This document shows positions 43,590-51,993 of a DNA stretch of 64,000 nucleotides, one piece after another. The position numbers and the translations under genes were made by a program. The first letter of the stretch is position 1. Each line of letters opens with the position of its first letter. A model generated the notes under the pieces. The model searched no databases. It was not told where the DNA came from and saw only the letters and a program-made list of their open reading frames with translations. Source of the DNA: Cyclobacterium sp. (GTDB lineage: Bacteria > Bacteroidota > Bacteroidia > Cytophagales > Cyclobacteriaceae); the NCBI RefSeq assembly GCF_014762705.1, contig NZ_JABURL010000068.1, positions 19,790 to 83,789 on the forward strand. Reading direction: 5' to 3'.

Positions 43590-44690
43590 TCAGGTGTATG
43601 TTCGGTTCTTCCATTTGATGCCTGTTGGCCAGAAATAATACAAAACGGTAGACCAGCTGACCAGCCAATTGTAAATTTCAAATCCTGATAATGGCAAAAT
43701 ACCAATTTTAGTTTCCGTTTTCCCTGCAAAAGTGCTAATGAATAAGGATTGAAAGCAAATTTTAACTCCCCAAATACCTGCTGCCAACCAAAAAGAATGG
43801 ACCAGGGCCACAAGCAGTGCCAAATAAAAAGCCACCTGAAGCCCCAAAAGCAACTGCCAGTACCAGGGAAGTGAAAAAGCACCCCTCGCCCATCTTTTCC
43901 GCTGCTCCATAAGTGAGATAAAGTTTTTTTCTGGTTTTGTCTTTACCAAAACGTCCTTGTTCACCAGATGGGCAGGCCGGTACCCCTGCTGAAACAAAAT
44001 TTTGGAAAGGGCCAGATCCTCCGTTACCTGATCCTTAACCACTGAAAATCCACCCGATTGCCGATAGGCCTTCTGCCCGACCAGCATATTATTGCCCATG
44101 GCCGTAAGGGAAAAGCCCATATCCGCCACCGCCTTTACCTTTCCCAGTGTAAGCCACCAATCCAATGACTGCATCAGGTGAAAAAAACTGTTTCCGGATA
44201 TCATGGTAGTCCCGGTGAGCAACCCAAAATCCTCCTGATAAGCCAGGCACATTTTTTCTGCCCACAAGGGTGGTACCACACAATCTGCATCCGTAAACAG
44301 CAATAATCCCTCCTTAACGCAAGGAACCATAGCAGCCAGTGCTACCGCTTTACCGTTCTCCTCTACCCCCGGCTTATGTTCCAACTGGACCAGGTGCCTG
44401 TTGTTCCCGGCGGCCGCCCAATCGGCAAGGATGGTCCCTGTTTGGTCTTCACTATGATCATCTGCCAAAAAAAAGTGGATTTTATCTTCGGGATATTTCA
44501 GGTTCTCCAGGGAATTCAGACAGGCAGGAAGGTTATGCGCCTCATTGCGGCAGGGAATCAGGATATTTACCGCTGGCAATTCCGATGTAGAGCCGCCGTA
44601 TTTTCGAAAATTAAAGCGGATCAGCAACCACAGCATGAGGTATTGTATGCCCACCAAAACCATGATACAAATTCCTCCCGTGAGCAACAT
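43590..44690 (-). CDS. Membrane glycosyltransferase family 2 (second in operon)
   Basis: A 366-residue GT2. ATG 44690 is chosen, 4 nt after the deacetylase stop; it starts a transmembrane helix (residues ~2-24). The GT-A domain has PAVNILIPCRNE, DDHSEDQT, TDADC (DxD metal motif), and EDLALS with QRKRWARGA (Q-x-x-R-W). Three or four more hydrophobic helices at the C-terminus suggest a processive polysaccharide synthase-like protein. It is the last gene of a five-gene operon with a deacetylase and a phosphatase. The polymer is not known. Confidence 0.85.
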   Translation of the reverse strand: MLLTGGICIMVLVGIQYLMLWLLIRFNFRKYGGSTSELPAVNILIPCRNEAHNLPACLNSLENLKYPEDKIHFFLADDHSEDQTGTILADWAAAGNNRHLVQLEHKPGVEENGKAVALAAMVPCVKEGLLLFTDADCVVPPLWAEKMCLAYQEDFGLLTGTTMISGNSFFHLMQSLDWWLTLGKVKAVADMGFSLTAMGNNMLVGQKAYRQSGGFSVVKDQVTEDLALSKILFQQGYRPAHLVNKDVLVKTKPEKNFISLMEQRKRWARGAFSLPWYWQLLLGLQVAFYLALLVALVHSFWLAAGIWGVKICFQSLFISTFAGKTETKIGILPLSGFEIYNWLVSWSTVLYYFWPTGIKWKNRTYT

Positions 44691-44694
44691 CGGC

Positions 44695-45321
44695 TTATAA
44701 TGATTTGGTGGAATACCCCTCCCCGACCAAAAAATCCAGGTAATCCGGCAACATGGCCTTGAGAAATCCTTCACTTTTCTTTTGGTCGTGAAACAACACG
44801 ATGGAGCCATTGGCGGTATTTCGCTTCAATTGTTGCAGGGATCTGTAGGGAGACATTCCTTTTCTAAAGTCCCAGGAGATCAACTCCCACAATACAATTT
44901 CATGGTTTGGCGCTATTTTTCTTTTTTGGGAGCAAGTCATACGTCCGTAGGGAGGTCGGAAAAACCTGGTGTTCACTCCTGTTTTGTCCAGTATCTCCTC
45001 CTGGCACTTTTCCACATCAGCCAGGTAACCCGACATGGAAGTATTCGCTCCATTGAGATGATGAAAAGTGTGGTTGCCTATTCCATGTCCTTCGCCATGC
45101 ACCAGCCGAGCCAGATATCCGGCTTTTTGAACGTTTTCGCCTACCATAAAAAAAGTAGCCTTCATATTTCGGCGGCCCAACTCCTCCAAAACAAAATCGG
45201 TAACCCCGGATACAGGACCATCATCAAAAGTCAGGAAAACTGCTCTCTTTTCCCTATCCTTATGCCAGGTAAATCCCTTGAATATACGTTGCGCTATGTG
45301 GGGTACCCTGAATGGTCTCAT
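44695..45321 (-). CDS. Polysaccharide deacetylase (NodB domain)
   Basis: A 208-residue NodB-homology enzyme. TFDDGP holds the catalytic base and metal Asp; HTFHH gives the metal His; RPPYGR forms the groove. There is no signal peptide or lipobox, so it may work on the cytoplasmic face or be exported by an unknown way. Single-base spacing to the phosphatase gene and 4 nt to the glycosyltransferase gene show an operon. It probably removes acetyl groups from a GlcNAc-type sugar made by the two GT2 proteins. Confidence 0.9.
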   Translation of the reverse strand: MRPFRVPHIAQRIFKGFTWHKDREKRAVFLTFDDGPVSGVTDFVLEELGRRNMKATFFMVGENVQKAGYLARLVHGEGHGIGNHTFHHLNGANTSMSGYLADVEKCQEEILDKTGVNTRFFRPPYGRMTCSQKRKIAPNHEIVLWELISWDFRKGMSPYRSLQQLKRNTANGSIVLFHDQKKSEGFLKAMLPDYLDFLVGEGYSTKSL

Positions 45322-45322
45322 A

Positions 45323-46540
45323 TCAATTAAACTGAAGGCTCAGCAGGGTGATGTCGTCTTTTTTTGGTACCCCCGCTGAAAATGTATGCAGGTACTCAAA
45401 AAAACCATCGTGAAAGGCTTCCGGGTTTTCCCCAGGATGGGATTTGATATAATCCAAAAAGCGATCTTCTCCAAACTCCTCCCCTTCCGGATTAAAAGTC
45501 TCCGTGAGTCCATCCGTATATAGGTGCAACATGAAATTTTTCAACTCCTTTCTTTCTCCCTCCTCTAAAAAAGGCAGGGATTCAAAGGCCCCCAGAATGG
45601 TGGTGCCAGCTTCCAATACTTCCAGACTGCCATCCTTATCCAGACAAATTACGGGAGGGTTGTGCCCTGCATTGATATAACTGAGTTTTTCCTCCTTGTA
45701 ATTGTAATGTCCCAGAAAAAAAGTAATAAACCGCTCCCCTTTGGTATTCTCAAAAGTTGTGAAATTCAATTGTTCTACGATCGCCTTCAAATTGGAACCA
45801 CTGCGAAGCAAGGTCCGCAAAGCAGCCTGAAAGTTGGACATCAACAGAGATGCGGGCATCCCTTTTCCGGAAACATCCGCAACACAAAAATACACCTCAT
45901 TCTCTGAAGGTTGAATCAAATCATAATAGTCCCCACCCACGGTACTGTGCGGGAAATAGGTAACCTTGGCTTTTAAATGATCATGGGAAGGGAGGGTAGC
46001 GGGAAACAACATCCTTTGCACATTGCTGGCAATCTCCAATTCCTTCCTCAAACGTTCCTGTTCCAATTGCTTCCTGGCAAAGCGCTTGTTTTCCAGGGCC
46101 ACCACCAGGATATTTGCCAAAGCCTGGGTGAAGTCCAGGTCAAGGCCTTTTTCCTTATCCTTGGTACTTAAAAACAAAATGGCCAGCATTTTATCTTTGT
46201 GGTAAACGGGCACATAAATGTTTACCTCAGAAAAGGAATACTCGCCGGAAAGGGTCAGGCTCAACTTGCCCTGGGTTTTATTTTCCTGCACATCTTCCTT
46301 TTGAATGTGTTCGGGCAAATTACCCTTTACCTGATGGGAAATTTTCCGGTCAAAAAACTGCTCCTGCTCGTTGAATACATACAGCAGCAGGGATTTGATA
46401 TTCAGGTGAACCAAACAGGTAAATTTAAAAATATTCAACAGCACATTTTCTGTTTTGTTTTCATTAATGGCTTGCGTAATTTCCAAAAGCGCCTTTAATT
46501 CCAGTTCCTTCCTTTGGTATTTTACAGTTTCTGTGGTCAT
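45323..46540 (-). CDS. PP2C/SpoIIE-type serine phosphatase with GAF-like sensor domain
   Basis: A 405-residue cytosolic protein. ATG 46540 is chosen because the upstream gene ends at 46542; MTTETVKYQRKELELKALLEITQAINEN begins with a coiled coil. Residues ~25-180 form a GAF-like sensor; ~200-400 is the SpoIIE phosphatase with GGDYYDLI, VADVSGKGMPASLLM and YTDGLTE metal-binding Asp motifs. Such proteins act on anti-sigma-antagonists or other phosphoproteins. It sits within a glycan-synthesis operon, suggesting control of that system. Confidence 0.9.
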   Translation of the reverse strand: MTTETVKYQRKELELKALLEITQAINENKTENVLLNIFKFTCLVHLNIKSLLLYVFNEQEQFFDRKISHQVKGNLPEHIQKEDVQENKTQGKLSLTLSGEYSFSEVNIYVPVYHKDKMLAILFLSTKDKEKGLDLDFTQALANILVVALENKRFARKQLEQERLRKELEIASNVQRMLFPATLPSHDHLKAKVTYFPHSTVGGDYYDLIQPSENEVYFCVADVSGKGMPASLLMSNFQAALRTLLRSGSNLKAIVEQLNFTTFENTKGERFITFFLGHYNYKEEKLSYINAGHNPPVICLDKDGSLEVLEAGTTILGAFESLPFLEEGERKELKNFMLHLYTDGLTETFNPEGEEFGEDRFLDYIKSHPGENPEAFHDGFFEYLHTFSAGVPKKDDITLLSLQFN

Positions 46541-46541
46541 T

Positions 46542-46793
46542 TTACCTTGTATTGTGTTGAAGAAGGCCTTTCTTAGTGGCCAGGTAATAGAGCTCCCTGC
46601 CTTTGTTTTGTATAGGAGGATTGTCAAAAAGCTCTTCCTCAGGGCTTGAAAAACATTTTATCCAGCCTTTCTTTACCAATGCCTCCAGATTAAGGAGCAG
46701 CCTTTCATCCTCCCAACCCAAACTGTCCTGAAGGTAAGCAAAGGATTGCAGAAAATACAATTCATCCAACAAGTCAAATTCGTCATCTGTCAT
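46542..46793 (-). CDS. Small protein of unknown function in glycosyltransferase operon
   Basis: An 83-residue protein starting at MTDDEFDLLDELYFLQSFAYLQ. An in-frame ATG at 46880 would extend it by 29 residues, but those read as the shifted end of the upstream gene, so the shorter start is preferred. It ends 1 nt before the phosphatase start codon. The content is helical and acidic at the front, with a winged-helix-like pattern (ALVKKGWIKCF ... YYLATKKGLLQ), possibly a small DNA- or protein-binding regulator. Function unknown. Confidence 0.6.
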   Translation of the reverse strand: MTDDEFDLLDELYFLQSFAYLQDSLGWEDERLLLNLEALVKKGWIKCFSSPEEELFDNPPIQNKGRELYYLATKKGLLQHNTR

Positions 46794-46836
46794 TTCAGCC
46801 CATCGGTTAGGTGGAATGACAAAAATAAGGGATAGA

Positions 46837-47958
46837 TTAGTTTTTCCTTCCTTTCCAGGAATATTTTCCCAAAATCGCAAAAGGAAGGGCCGCCAGGACC
46901 AGGAAGGGGTATAGCCAACCTGACAGAAAAAAATCGACCAGCTTGTGCTGCTTGTTGAATCGACGCAAAACCAAACCCAATACAGCGCTTTCAGCTACAA
47001 ATTTACCTATCCAGAAGGCCAGCACCAGGGCAAAGAACTTCCAGGAAATCAGGGCCATAATCCAGGTCAGCACCTGAGATAAGGAAATCAGGGCCAATGC
47101 TCCGGCACTCAGCCAATGGGCACTGCCCTGATGGGCATTCCACTTGCTGGCCCACCTGCTTCTCTGACTTATCCAGTCATTATGCCCTGACAAAGGTTGT
47201 GTTTCTACCAAAGCAGCAGGTTCAGGAAGGTACACCAAAGCCGCTGCACCGAATACATGGGTCATTTTTTTCATTAAAAACTCATCGTCTCCGGACAACA
47301 GGTGGGCATTCCCCCGGTAACCGCCTACTTGCCTGAAAGCTTCCTTTCGGAAAGCCAGGTTGGCGCCGCTGCACATCAATGGATTTTTCTGGTGGAATGA
47401 AATTCCTGTCAGCAATATGATGCTGGCCCATTCAACCTGCTGAAACCTGGCAAAAAAACCGGAACCTCCGCCAGAAATCACTGGTCCGGCCACCATTTGT
47501 ACCCCGGGTAGGTTGAAAGGGGCCGTCATTTTATCCACCCAGCCCTCAGGAAGCTGCACATCCGCATCGGTAGTCAATAGGATTTCGGTGGAAGCAGCCG
47601 CAATCCCGGTACTCAGAGCCGCTTTTTTTCCCATTCCTTCACTTTTTAGGTATCGCCAGTGTTTTAGCTGATGGGTTTGGATAAAAGTGGTGACTATCCG
47701 CGCACCATCATCTTCACTGTGGTCATCAATGAGAATAAGCGGGACATCCGCAGGAAGCTGAAGAAGTAAATGAGGCAGTAAATCGACCATATTCTTCGCC
47801 TCATTCCTAAAGGGCAATAATAAACTGGCCTGGAGCCGCTGAGATCCGACCGGGTATAGGCCGGTGGGGATATTTTTCCATTCTTGCCCGAGGAGCAACA
47901 AAATGGCCAGGTAAATGCCCAAAACTAAAAAGTATGCCAAACCAATCAGAGGAACCAT
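46837..47958 (-). CDS. Membrane glycosyltransferase family 2 (first in operon)
   Basis: A 373-residue GT2. ATG 47958 starts a transmembrane segment (VPLIGLAYFLVLGIYLAILLLL); an upstream start would overlap ruvC. The catalytic domain has SLLLPFRNEAKN, IDDHSEDDG, TTDADVQ and SGDDEFLM, with SQRSRWASKW as the acceptor-site QxxRW. Three C-terminal hydrophobic helices follow. It is the first gene of the operon and shares 35 nt of intergenic DNA with divergent ruvC. It is paralogous in layout to the GT2 at 43590. Confidence 0.85.
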   Translation of the reverse strand: MVPLIGLAYFLVLGIYLAILLLLGQEWKNIPTGLYPVGSQRLQASLLLPFRNEAKNMVDLLPHLLLQLPADVPLILIDDHSEDDGARIVTTFIQTHQLKHWRYLKSEGMGKKAALSTGIAAASTEILLTTDADVQLPEGWVDKMTAPFNLPGVQMVAGPVISGGGSGFFARFQQVEWASIILLTGISFHQKNPLMCSGANLAFRKEAFRQVGGYRGNAHLLSGDDEFLMKKMTHVFGAAALVYLPEPAALVETQPLSGHNDWISQRSRWASKWNAHQGSAHWLSAGALALISLSQVLTWIMALISWKFFALVLAFWIGKFVAESAVLGLVLRRFNKQHKLVDFFLSGWLYPFLVLAALPFAILGKYSWKGRKN

Positions 47959-47993
47959 ATAGTGCTTTGCAGGATTTGTGGTAAATTGCAGCG

Positions 47994-48575
47994 ATGGATA
48001 AAGAACCGAAAATTCAAACACAAACAAAAGAAAAAATCATTCTGGGCATAGATCCGGGGACGAACGTTATGGGATTTGGTTTGATTTTGGTAAAGGGCAA
48101 CAAGTATACCTTGCTGCAGTTTGGAGTAATCCACCTGAAAAAGTACAGTGACCATGCACTGAAGCTGAAAAAAATTTTTGAAAAAATAAGCCAGATCCTG
48201 GAAGAGTTTTCCCCTGATGCAGTGGCCCTTGAAGCTCCTTTTTTTGGACAGAATGTGCAATCCATGCTCAAACTGGGAAGGGCACAGGGTGTGGCCATGG
48301 CCGCTGCACTGGCCAGGGAAATTGCCATCACAGAATATTCACCCAAGAAGGTGAAACAATCGGTGACCGGAAATGGCAATGCCTCCAAAGAACAGGTAGC
48401 CGAAATGCTCAAAACCCTGCTAAACATCAAAGAACTCCCCCAACTATTGGATGCCACCGATGCACTGGCCGTGGCCCTGTGTCACCATTTCCATGAAGGC
48501 AGATTACAGACCAGGGGAAGAAGTGGTGGCTGGAAATCTTTTGTCAATGAAAACCCCGGTCGCATCAAAAAATAA
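47994..48575 (+). CDS. ruvC: Crossover junction endodeoxyribonuclease RuvC
   Basis: A 193-residue Holliday junction resolvase. The four acidic catalytic positions are visible: Asp20 in LGIDPGT, Glu in ALEAPFFG and the Asp pair in [27 protein letters not shown] and [21 protein letters not shown] are family blocks. It resolves junctions with RuvAB, not seen here. Transcribed divergently from the glycosyltransferase operon from a very short intergenic region. Confidence 0.96.
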   Translation: MDKEPKIQTQTKEKIILGIDPGTNVMGFGLILVKGNKYTLLQFGVIHLKKYSDHALKLKKIFEKISQILEEFSPDAVALEAPFFGQNVQSMLKLGRAQGVAMAAALAREIAITEYSPKKVKQSVTGNGNASKEQVAEMLKTLLNIKELPQLLDATDALAVALCHHFHEGRLQTRGRSGGWKSFVNENPGRIKK

Positions 48576-48648
48576 TTATTAAGTTTATTGTTTCAATTTT
48601 ACTGGTAATTTGGTAAATTAAAAACAAGATCTTTAAAACAGCTTACCC

Positions 48649-49065
48649 ATGAAAAAAGTAGCCTTGGACTGTGAAAATTGTTTCACCGAATTTATAAACC
48701 TGTTGAATGACCTCAGGGATTTGATTCAGGAGGGGAAGAGTCATGGCATGAACGATGACACCAGGAGCAGGCTGGTCAGGCTTTTTGAAAAAACCCATGA
48801 TGCAGCCCTGGAAACCATAGCCGCCTATTTCAGAAAGCAGGGAAAGGCACCCTTCTCCGGATCCAGGGACGCCACCGTAGAGGCTTTTCATGCAGACCTT
48901 ATCGATGATGGGCAGGGCTGGCTGGACATGATCATCTGCAGGATCAAGTACAATCCCCTTTACCCGGGAGACTACCTGGGATCACTGGCAGAAAACATCG
49001 TCAATAAATACATTCATTTTCTCGAAGACTTTGAAAGGTCCATGGGCAAAAATCTGGACCTGTAA
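48649..49065 (+). CDS. HI0074-like nucleotidyltransferase substrate-binding protein (orphan)
   Basis: A 138-residue helical protein. RLFEKTHDAALETIAAYFRKQG...GSRDATVEAFHADLIDDGQGWLDMI follows the HI0074 (NTSP_bind) pattern, the family that partners minimal nucleotidyltransferases in MNT/HepT-like toxin-antitoxin pairs. After the WLDMI block the usual RNxxSH motif is missing (CRIKYNPLYPG). No nucleotidyltransferase gene is adjacent: ruvC is upstream and a lipoprotein downstream. It may be a domesticated or divergent relative. Confidence 0.6.
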   Translation: MKKVALDCENCFTEFINLLNDLRDLIQEGKSHGMNDDTRSRLVRLFEKTHDAALETIAAYFRKQGKAPFSGSRDATVEAFHADLIDDGQGWLDMIICRIKYNPLYPGDYLGSLAENIVNKYIHFLEDFERSMGKNLDL

Positions 49066-49178
49066 AAATAAATTTAAATTTTTCGGCATTTTTTTGATCG
49101 GGTTGTAGCGTTTTAAATGGTGCTATCGTCCTGTCAATAAGAAACTTTAAGTGTGAATCCATTTATTCCCGTTATGCC

Positions 49179-50468
49179 ATGAAAACAAGTTTACAACAAC
49201 CTTTCCAGTGGACCATGCAGCTGGTCTTGTCCCTGATGCTCTTGCTTGTCGTTACCTCCTGTGAAGACCAGGTGGAAACCACTTATGTGTACCAAACCCA
49301 GGTCCCCGTTTTTCTTCAGGTGAATACCTTCCGGGAAGCAGATATCATCATCGAACCGGGCAAACCCCTGGACAATCCGGGAAAAATTTACATTTTTGGT
49401 GACTATTTATTTATTTCCGAACCTGGTGAAGGCATCCATATCCTGGACAACAGCAACCCTGCCAGTCCCCGAAACCTCAACTTTATCAATATCCCCGGAA
49501 CGGGAGACATGGCGATCAATGAAAACATACTCTATGCTGACAATTATGTAGACCTACTGGCCTTTGATATCTCCGATCCACAAAGTATAGAAATGGTCAA
49601 AAGAGAGGAAGATGTTTTCCCCAACCTGTATTCCAATGAGGAAACGGGTACCATCGTGACCTACAAAGACACCCTGATCACCTCCACAGATGCCAACATG
49701 ATGTGGTCCAGTTGGGGCCGCCCTGCATTCAGATCTGATTTTATGATTATGGAATCCATGGCATTTTCAAGTGATGCCGGAAGAGGCAACGGTGGTCAAA
49801 GTTATGGACAGGGGGGTTCCATGGCCCGCTTTACCCTTTTGGGCGGTCACCTGTACACTGTGGATGATTACGACCTGCGGGTATTTAATGTGGAAGAACC
49901 CACCGACCCGCAGTACCTGAAAAACATCAACCTGGGCTGGGGCATCGAGACCATTTTCCCCTTTAAGGGGAAATTATTTATCGGCTCCATGACCGGGATG
50001 CACATTTACGATGCCAGCAACCCGGCCGAACCTCAGAAAATGGCCGTCTACGAGCATGTTACCTCCTGCGATCCGGTGGTTGTGAATGATGACTACGCTT
50101 TCGTTACCCTGAGAAGTGCTGCCGTATGCCGCATGGGGGCCGACGAGCTGCACGTGCTGGATATCAAAGACCTGTACAATCCCCGGTTGATCAAATCTTA
50201 CCCCATGGATAACCCCCATGGTCTAGGTCTTTCAGGAGATTATTTGTATCTTGCAGAAGGTGAACACGGATTGAAGAGTTTCAACGTGGCTGACGTAATG
50301 GAGATAAGCAATAACCAGATCGAACATTTGAAGGATTATGCCTCCATTGATATTATTCCGGGACCAAAATCACTCATTGTGATTGGTCCGGATGGCGTTT
50401 GTCAGTTTGACTACTCCGATCCCGAAAAACTTAAGGAATTAAGCTGTATCAGTGTATCTTTTCGATAG
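49179..50468 (+). CDS. LVIVD-repeat beta-propeller lipoprotein
   Basis: A 429-residue lipoprotein: signal MKTSLQQPFQWTMQLVLSLMLLLVVTSC with lipobox VTSC. The mature part has LVIVD-type repeats (GIHILDNSNPASPRNLNFI; LLAFDISDPQSIEMV; LRVFNVEEPTDPQYL; MHIYDASNPAEPQKM; LHVLDIKDLYNPRLI), each ~40 residues, forming a propeller. Such proteins bind partners at the cell surface. It is followed with no gap by an outer-membrane barrel gene, so the two likely form a pair. Function unknown. Confidence 0.85.
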   Translation: MKTSLQQPFQWTMQLVLSLMLLLVVTSCEDQVETTYVYQTQVPVFLQVNTFREADIIIEPGKPLDNPGKIYIFGDYLFISEPGEGIHILDNSNPASPRNLNFINIPGTGDMAINENILYADNYVDLLAFDISDPQSIEMVKREEDVFPNLYSNEETGTIVTYKDTLITSTDANMMWSSWGRPAFRSDFMIMESMAFSSDAGRGNGGQSYGQGGSMARFTLLGGHLYTVDDYDLRVFNVEEPTDPQYLKNINLGWGIETIFPFKGKLFIGSMTGMHIYDASNPAEPQKMAVYEHVTSCDPVVVNDDYAFVTLRSAAVCRMGADELHVLDIKDLYNPRLIKSYPMDNPHGLGLSGDYLYLAEGEHGLKSFNVADVMEISNNQIEHLKDYASIDIIPGPKSLIVIGPDGVCQFDYSDPEKLKELSCISVSFR

Positions 50469-51065
50469 ATGAAGGTCATTTATACCATTTTTGCAGCAAC
50501 CCTATATTTGGCCTGTCCTTCTAACAGCTGGGGACAGGCCTTATCCTTTACCCATCATTCGGAAATGGGTATACTCACGGGTAGGGATGATTTCGGCACA
50601 CGAACAAATTTCACCTTTCAGACTTTCAACGGTTTTCAACTTTCCGAGCGGCATGCTTTTGGATTTGTGGCAGGGCTGGACCAATATGGTAGCCTTTCTG
50701 TGCTGCCCATCGCCATGGGATGGCGGTCTGTTTTAAATCCGGAAGACAACTGGCAGCTTTATGGAGGAGTAGATCTCGGATTCGGCTCCACCCTGCTGGA
50801 GCCTACGGTGGTCACCGAATGGAACGAACACCGCTGGCAGGAAGGAGGCTTTATGGGCCAGGCCAGCATAGGGCTGCGCATTAAAACGGGAAGAGCCAAT
50901 TTCTGGACCCTCAGTTTGGCTTACAAAAAGCAGAAATACCAACTGACCACCGGAAACCCACGTGTCAACGCTCCGGACCCCAGTCGTCCGGAGGACTGGA
51001 GTTATTATGCCAATGACAAAATCACTTTCAATAACCTGGTGTACCGGGTTGGGTATTGGTTTTGA
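50469..51065 (+). CDS. Outer membrane beta-barrel protein, unknown function
   Basis: A 198-residue protein with a signal peptide (ending SNSWGQ) and alternating amphipathic strands. It ends GYWF, an aromatic C-terminus typical of outer-membrane barrels. About eight strands are expected. Its ATG directly follows the stop of the LVIVD lipoprotein gene, so the two are coupled. No further family assigned. Confidence 0.75.
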   Translation: MKVIYTIFAATLYLACPSNSWGQALSFTHHSEMGILTGRDDFGTRTNFTFQTFNGFQLSERHAFGFVAGLDQYGSLSVLPIAMGWRSVLNPEDNWQLYGGVDLGFGSTLLEPTVVTEWNEHRWQEGGFMGQASIGLRIKTGRANFWTLSLAYKKQKYQLTTGNPRVNAPDPSRPEDWSYYANDKITFNNLVYRVGYWF

Positions 51066-51220
51066 TAATTTAATTTGAATGGGATTAAAGAAAACCGTCA
51101 TGTCCGGGGTAGCAGGGTGAAGTTTTAACCCTACTGTGCTTTCGAAGAAAAAGGAATCACGAAAAGCAGAGAGGAGACGCGAAGGACACAGAGAATTTTT
51201 AACAATAAAAAAAGATCCCA

Positions 51221-51527
51221 CTCCTCGGAATTTGTAATTGCGTGGTTCAGATAAAGGGGATTTGCAATCCCAAAACGCTCACTGGGTGTAGTTTGAAACT
51301 ACATCCCTGCTATCTGATTGGTTACCTACACGAGGCATTTGTAATGCCGGATATCAAAGACCAACCGTAAAGAAAACCGTTCTTTAAAACGAACCTGGTT
51401 TGCCATTACAAATGGCTTTTTGAAGGGTTTTATCTGTTTATGATTTCGAAAATAGCTGGGTGAAGTGGTATACTTCACCCAGTACTGGTAGGATAATGGG
51501 TTTGGAAAACCAGGATTAAGGAAATGT
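51221..51527. repeat. Dyad-array direct repeat, unit 1
   Basis: Dyads at 51227-51239, 51256-51271, 51334-51348, 51403-51415 and 51458-51480. Arms in the last are nine bases, GGGTGAAGT and ACTTCACCC. It aligns end to end with unit 2 with scattered substitutions and few indels. Confidence 0.8.
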
Positions 51528-51631
51528 GTAATACGGTGCGTTTGCGAAAAAAATCCCCCTGCCCCCTTTTTAAAGGGGGATTTTGTCTTTTGGAGAAACA
51601 ACAGGTACGTTTCTGGTTTTAAGTTTATCCG

Positions 51632-51939
51632 CTCCTCGGAATTTGTAATTGTCTGGTTCAGATGAAGGGGATTTGCAATCCCCAAAACGCTCACTGGGCG
51701 TAGTTTGCAACCACAATCCTGTTATCCGGCTAGTTACGTAAACGAGGCATTTGTAATGCCGGATATCAAAGACCAGCTGTAAAGAAAACTGTTCTTTAAA
51801 ACGCACACTGTTTGCCTTTACAAATGGCTTTTTGGCTGGTTTTATCTGTTTATGACTCCGCAAATAGCTGGGTGAAGTGGTATACTTCACCCAGTACTGG
51901 TAGGATAATGGGTTTGGATAACCAGGATTAAGGAAATGT
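51632..51939. repeat. Dyad-array direct repeat, unit 2
   Basis: Dyads at 51638-51650, 51667-51683, 51746-51760, 51815-51827 and 51870-51892, in the same order as unit 1. The GGGGATTTGCAATCCCC dyad is more perfect here than in unit 1. Confidence 0.8.
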
Positions 51940-51993
51940 CCCCGAAACAGCCCCTCAAAGTTCAGCCAATCCTGTTCCTCCCCTTCTCATGAA

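Larger units (their letters stand above)
51066..51993. repeat. Non-coding region with ~307-bp direct repeat made of dyads
   Basis: About 930 nt without a gene. Two long direct-repeat units (51221-51527 and 51632-51939) are highly similar over their whole length. Each carries a series of dyads of the type ATT-TGY-AAT: GGAATTTGTAATT, GGGGATTTGCAATCCC, GGCATTTGTAATGCC and the inverse CCATTACAAATGG, then a long inverted repeat GGGTGAAGT ... ACTTCACCC. The spacer has an AAATCCCCC/GGGGGATTT hairpin (51551-51583). Open frames here are copies of each other created by the repeat. Confidence 0.75.

Noticed and set aside
51326..51890. Two related minus-strand frames that look like a small protein family
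   Set aside because: They are similar only because the 307-bp DNA repeat is duplicated; reading frames cross the palindromes and have no start context.
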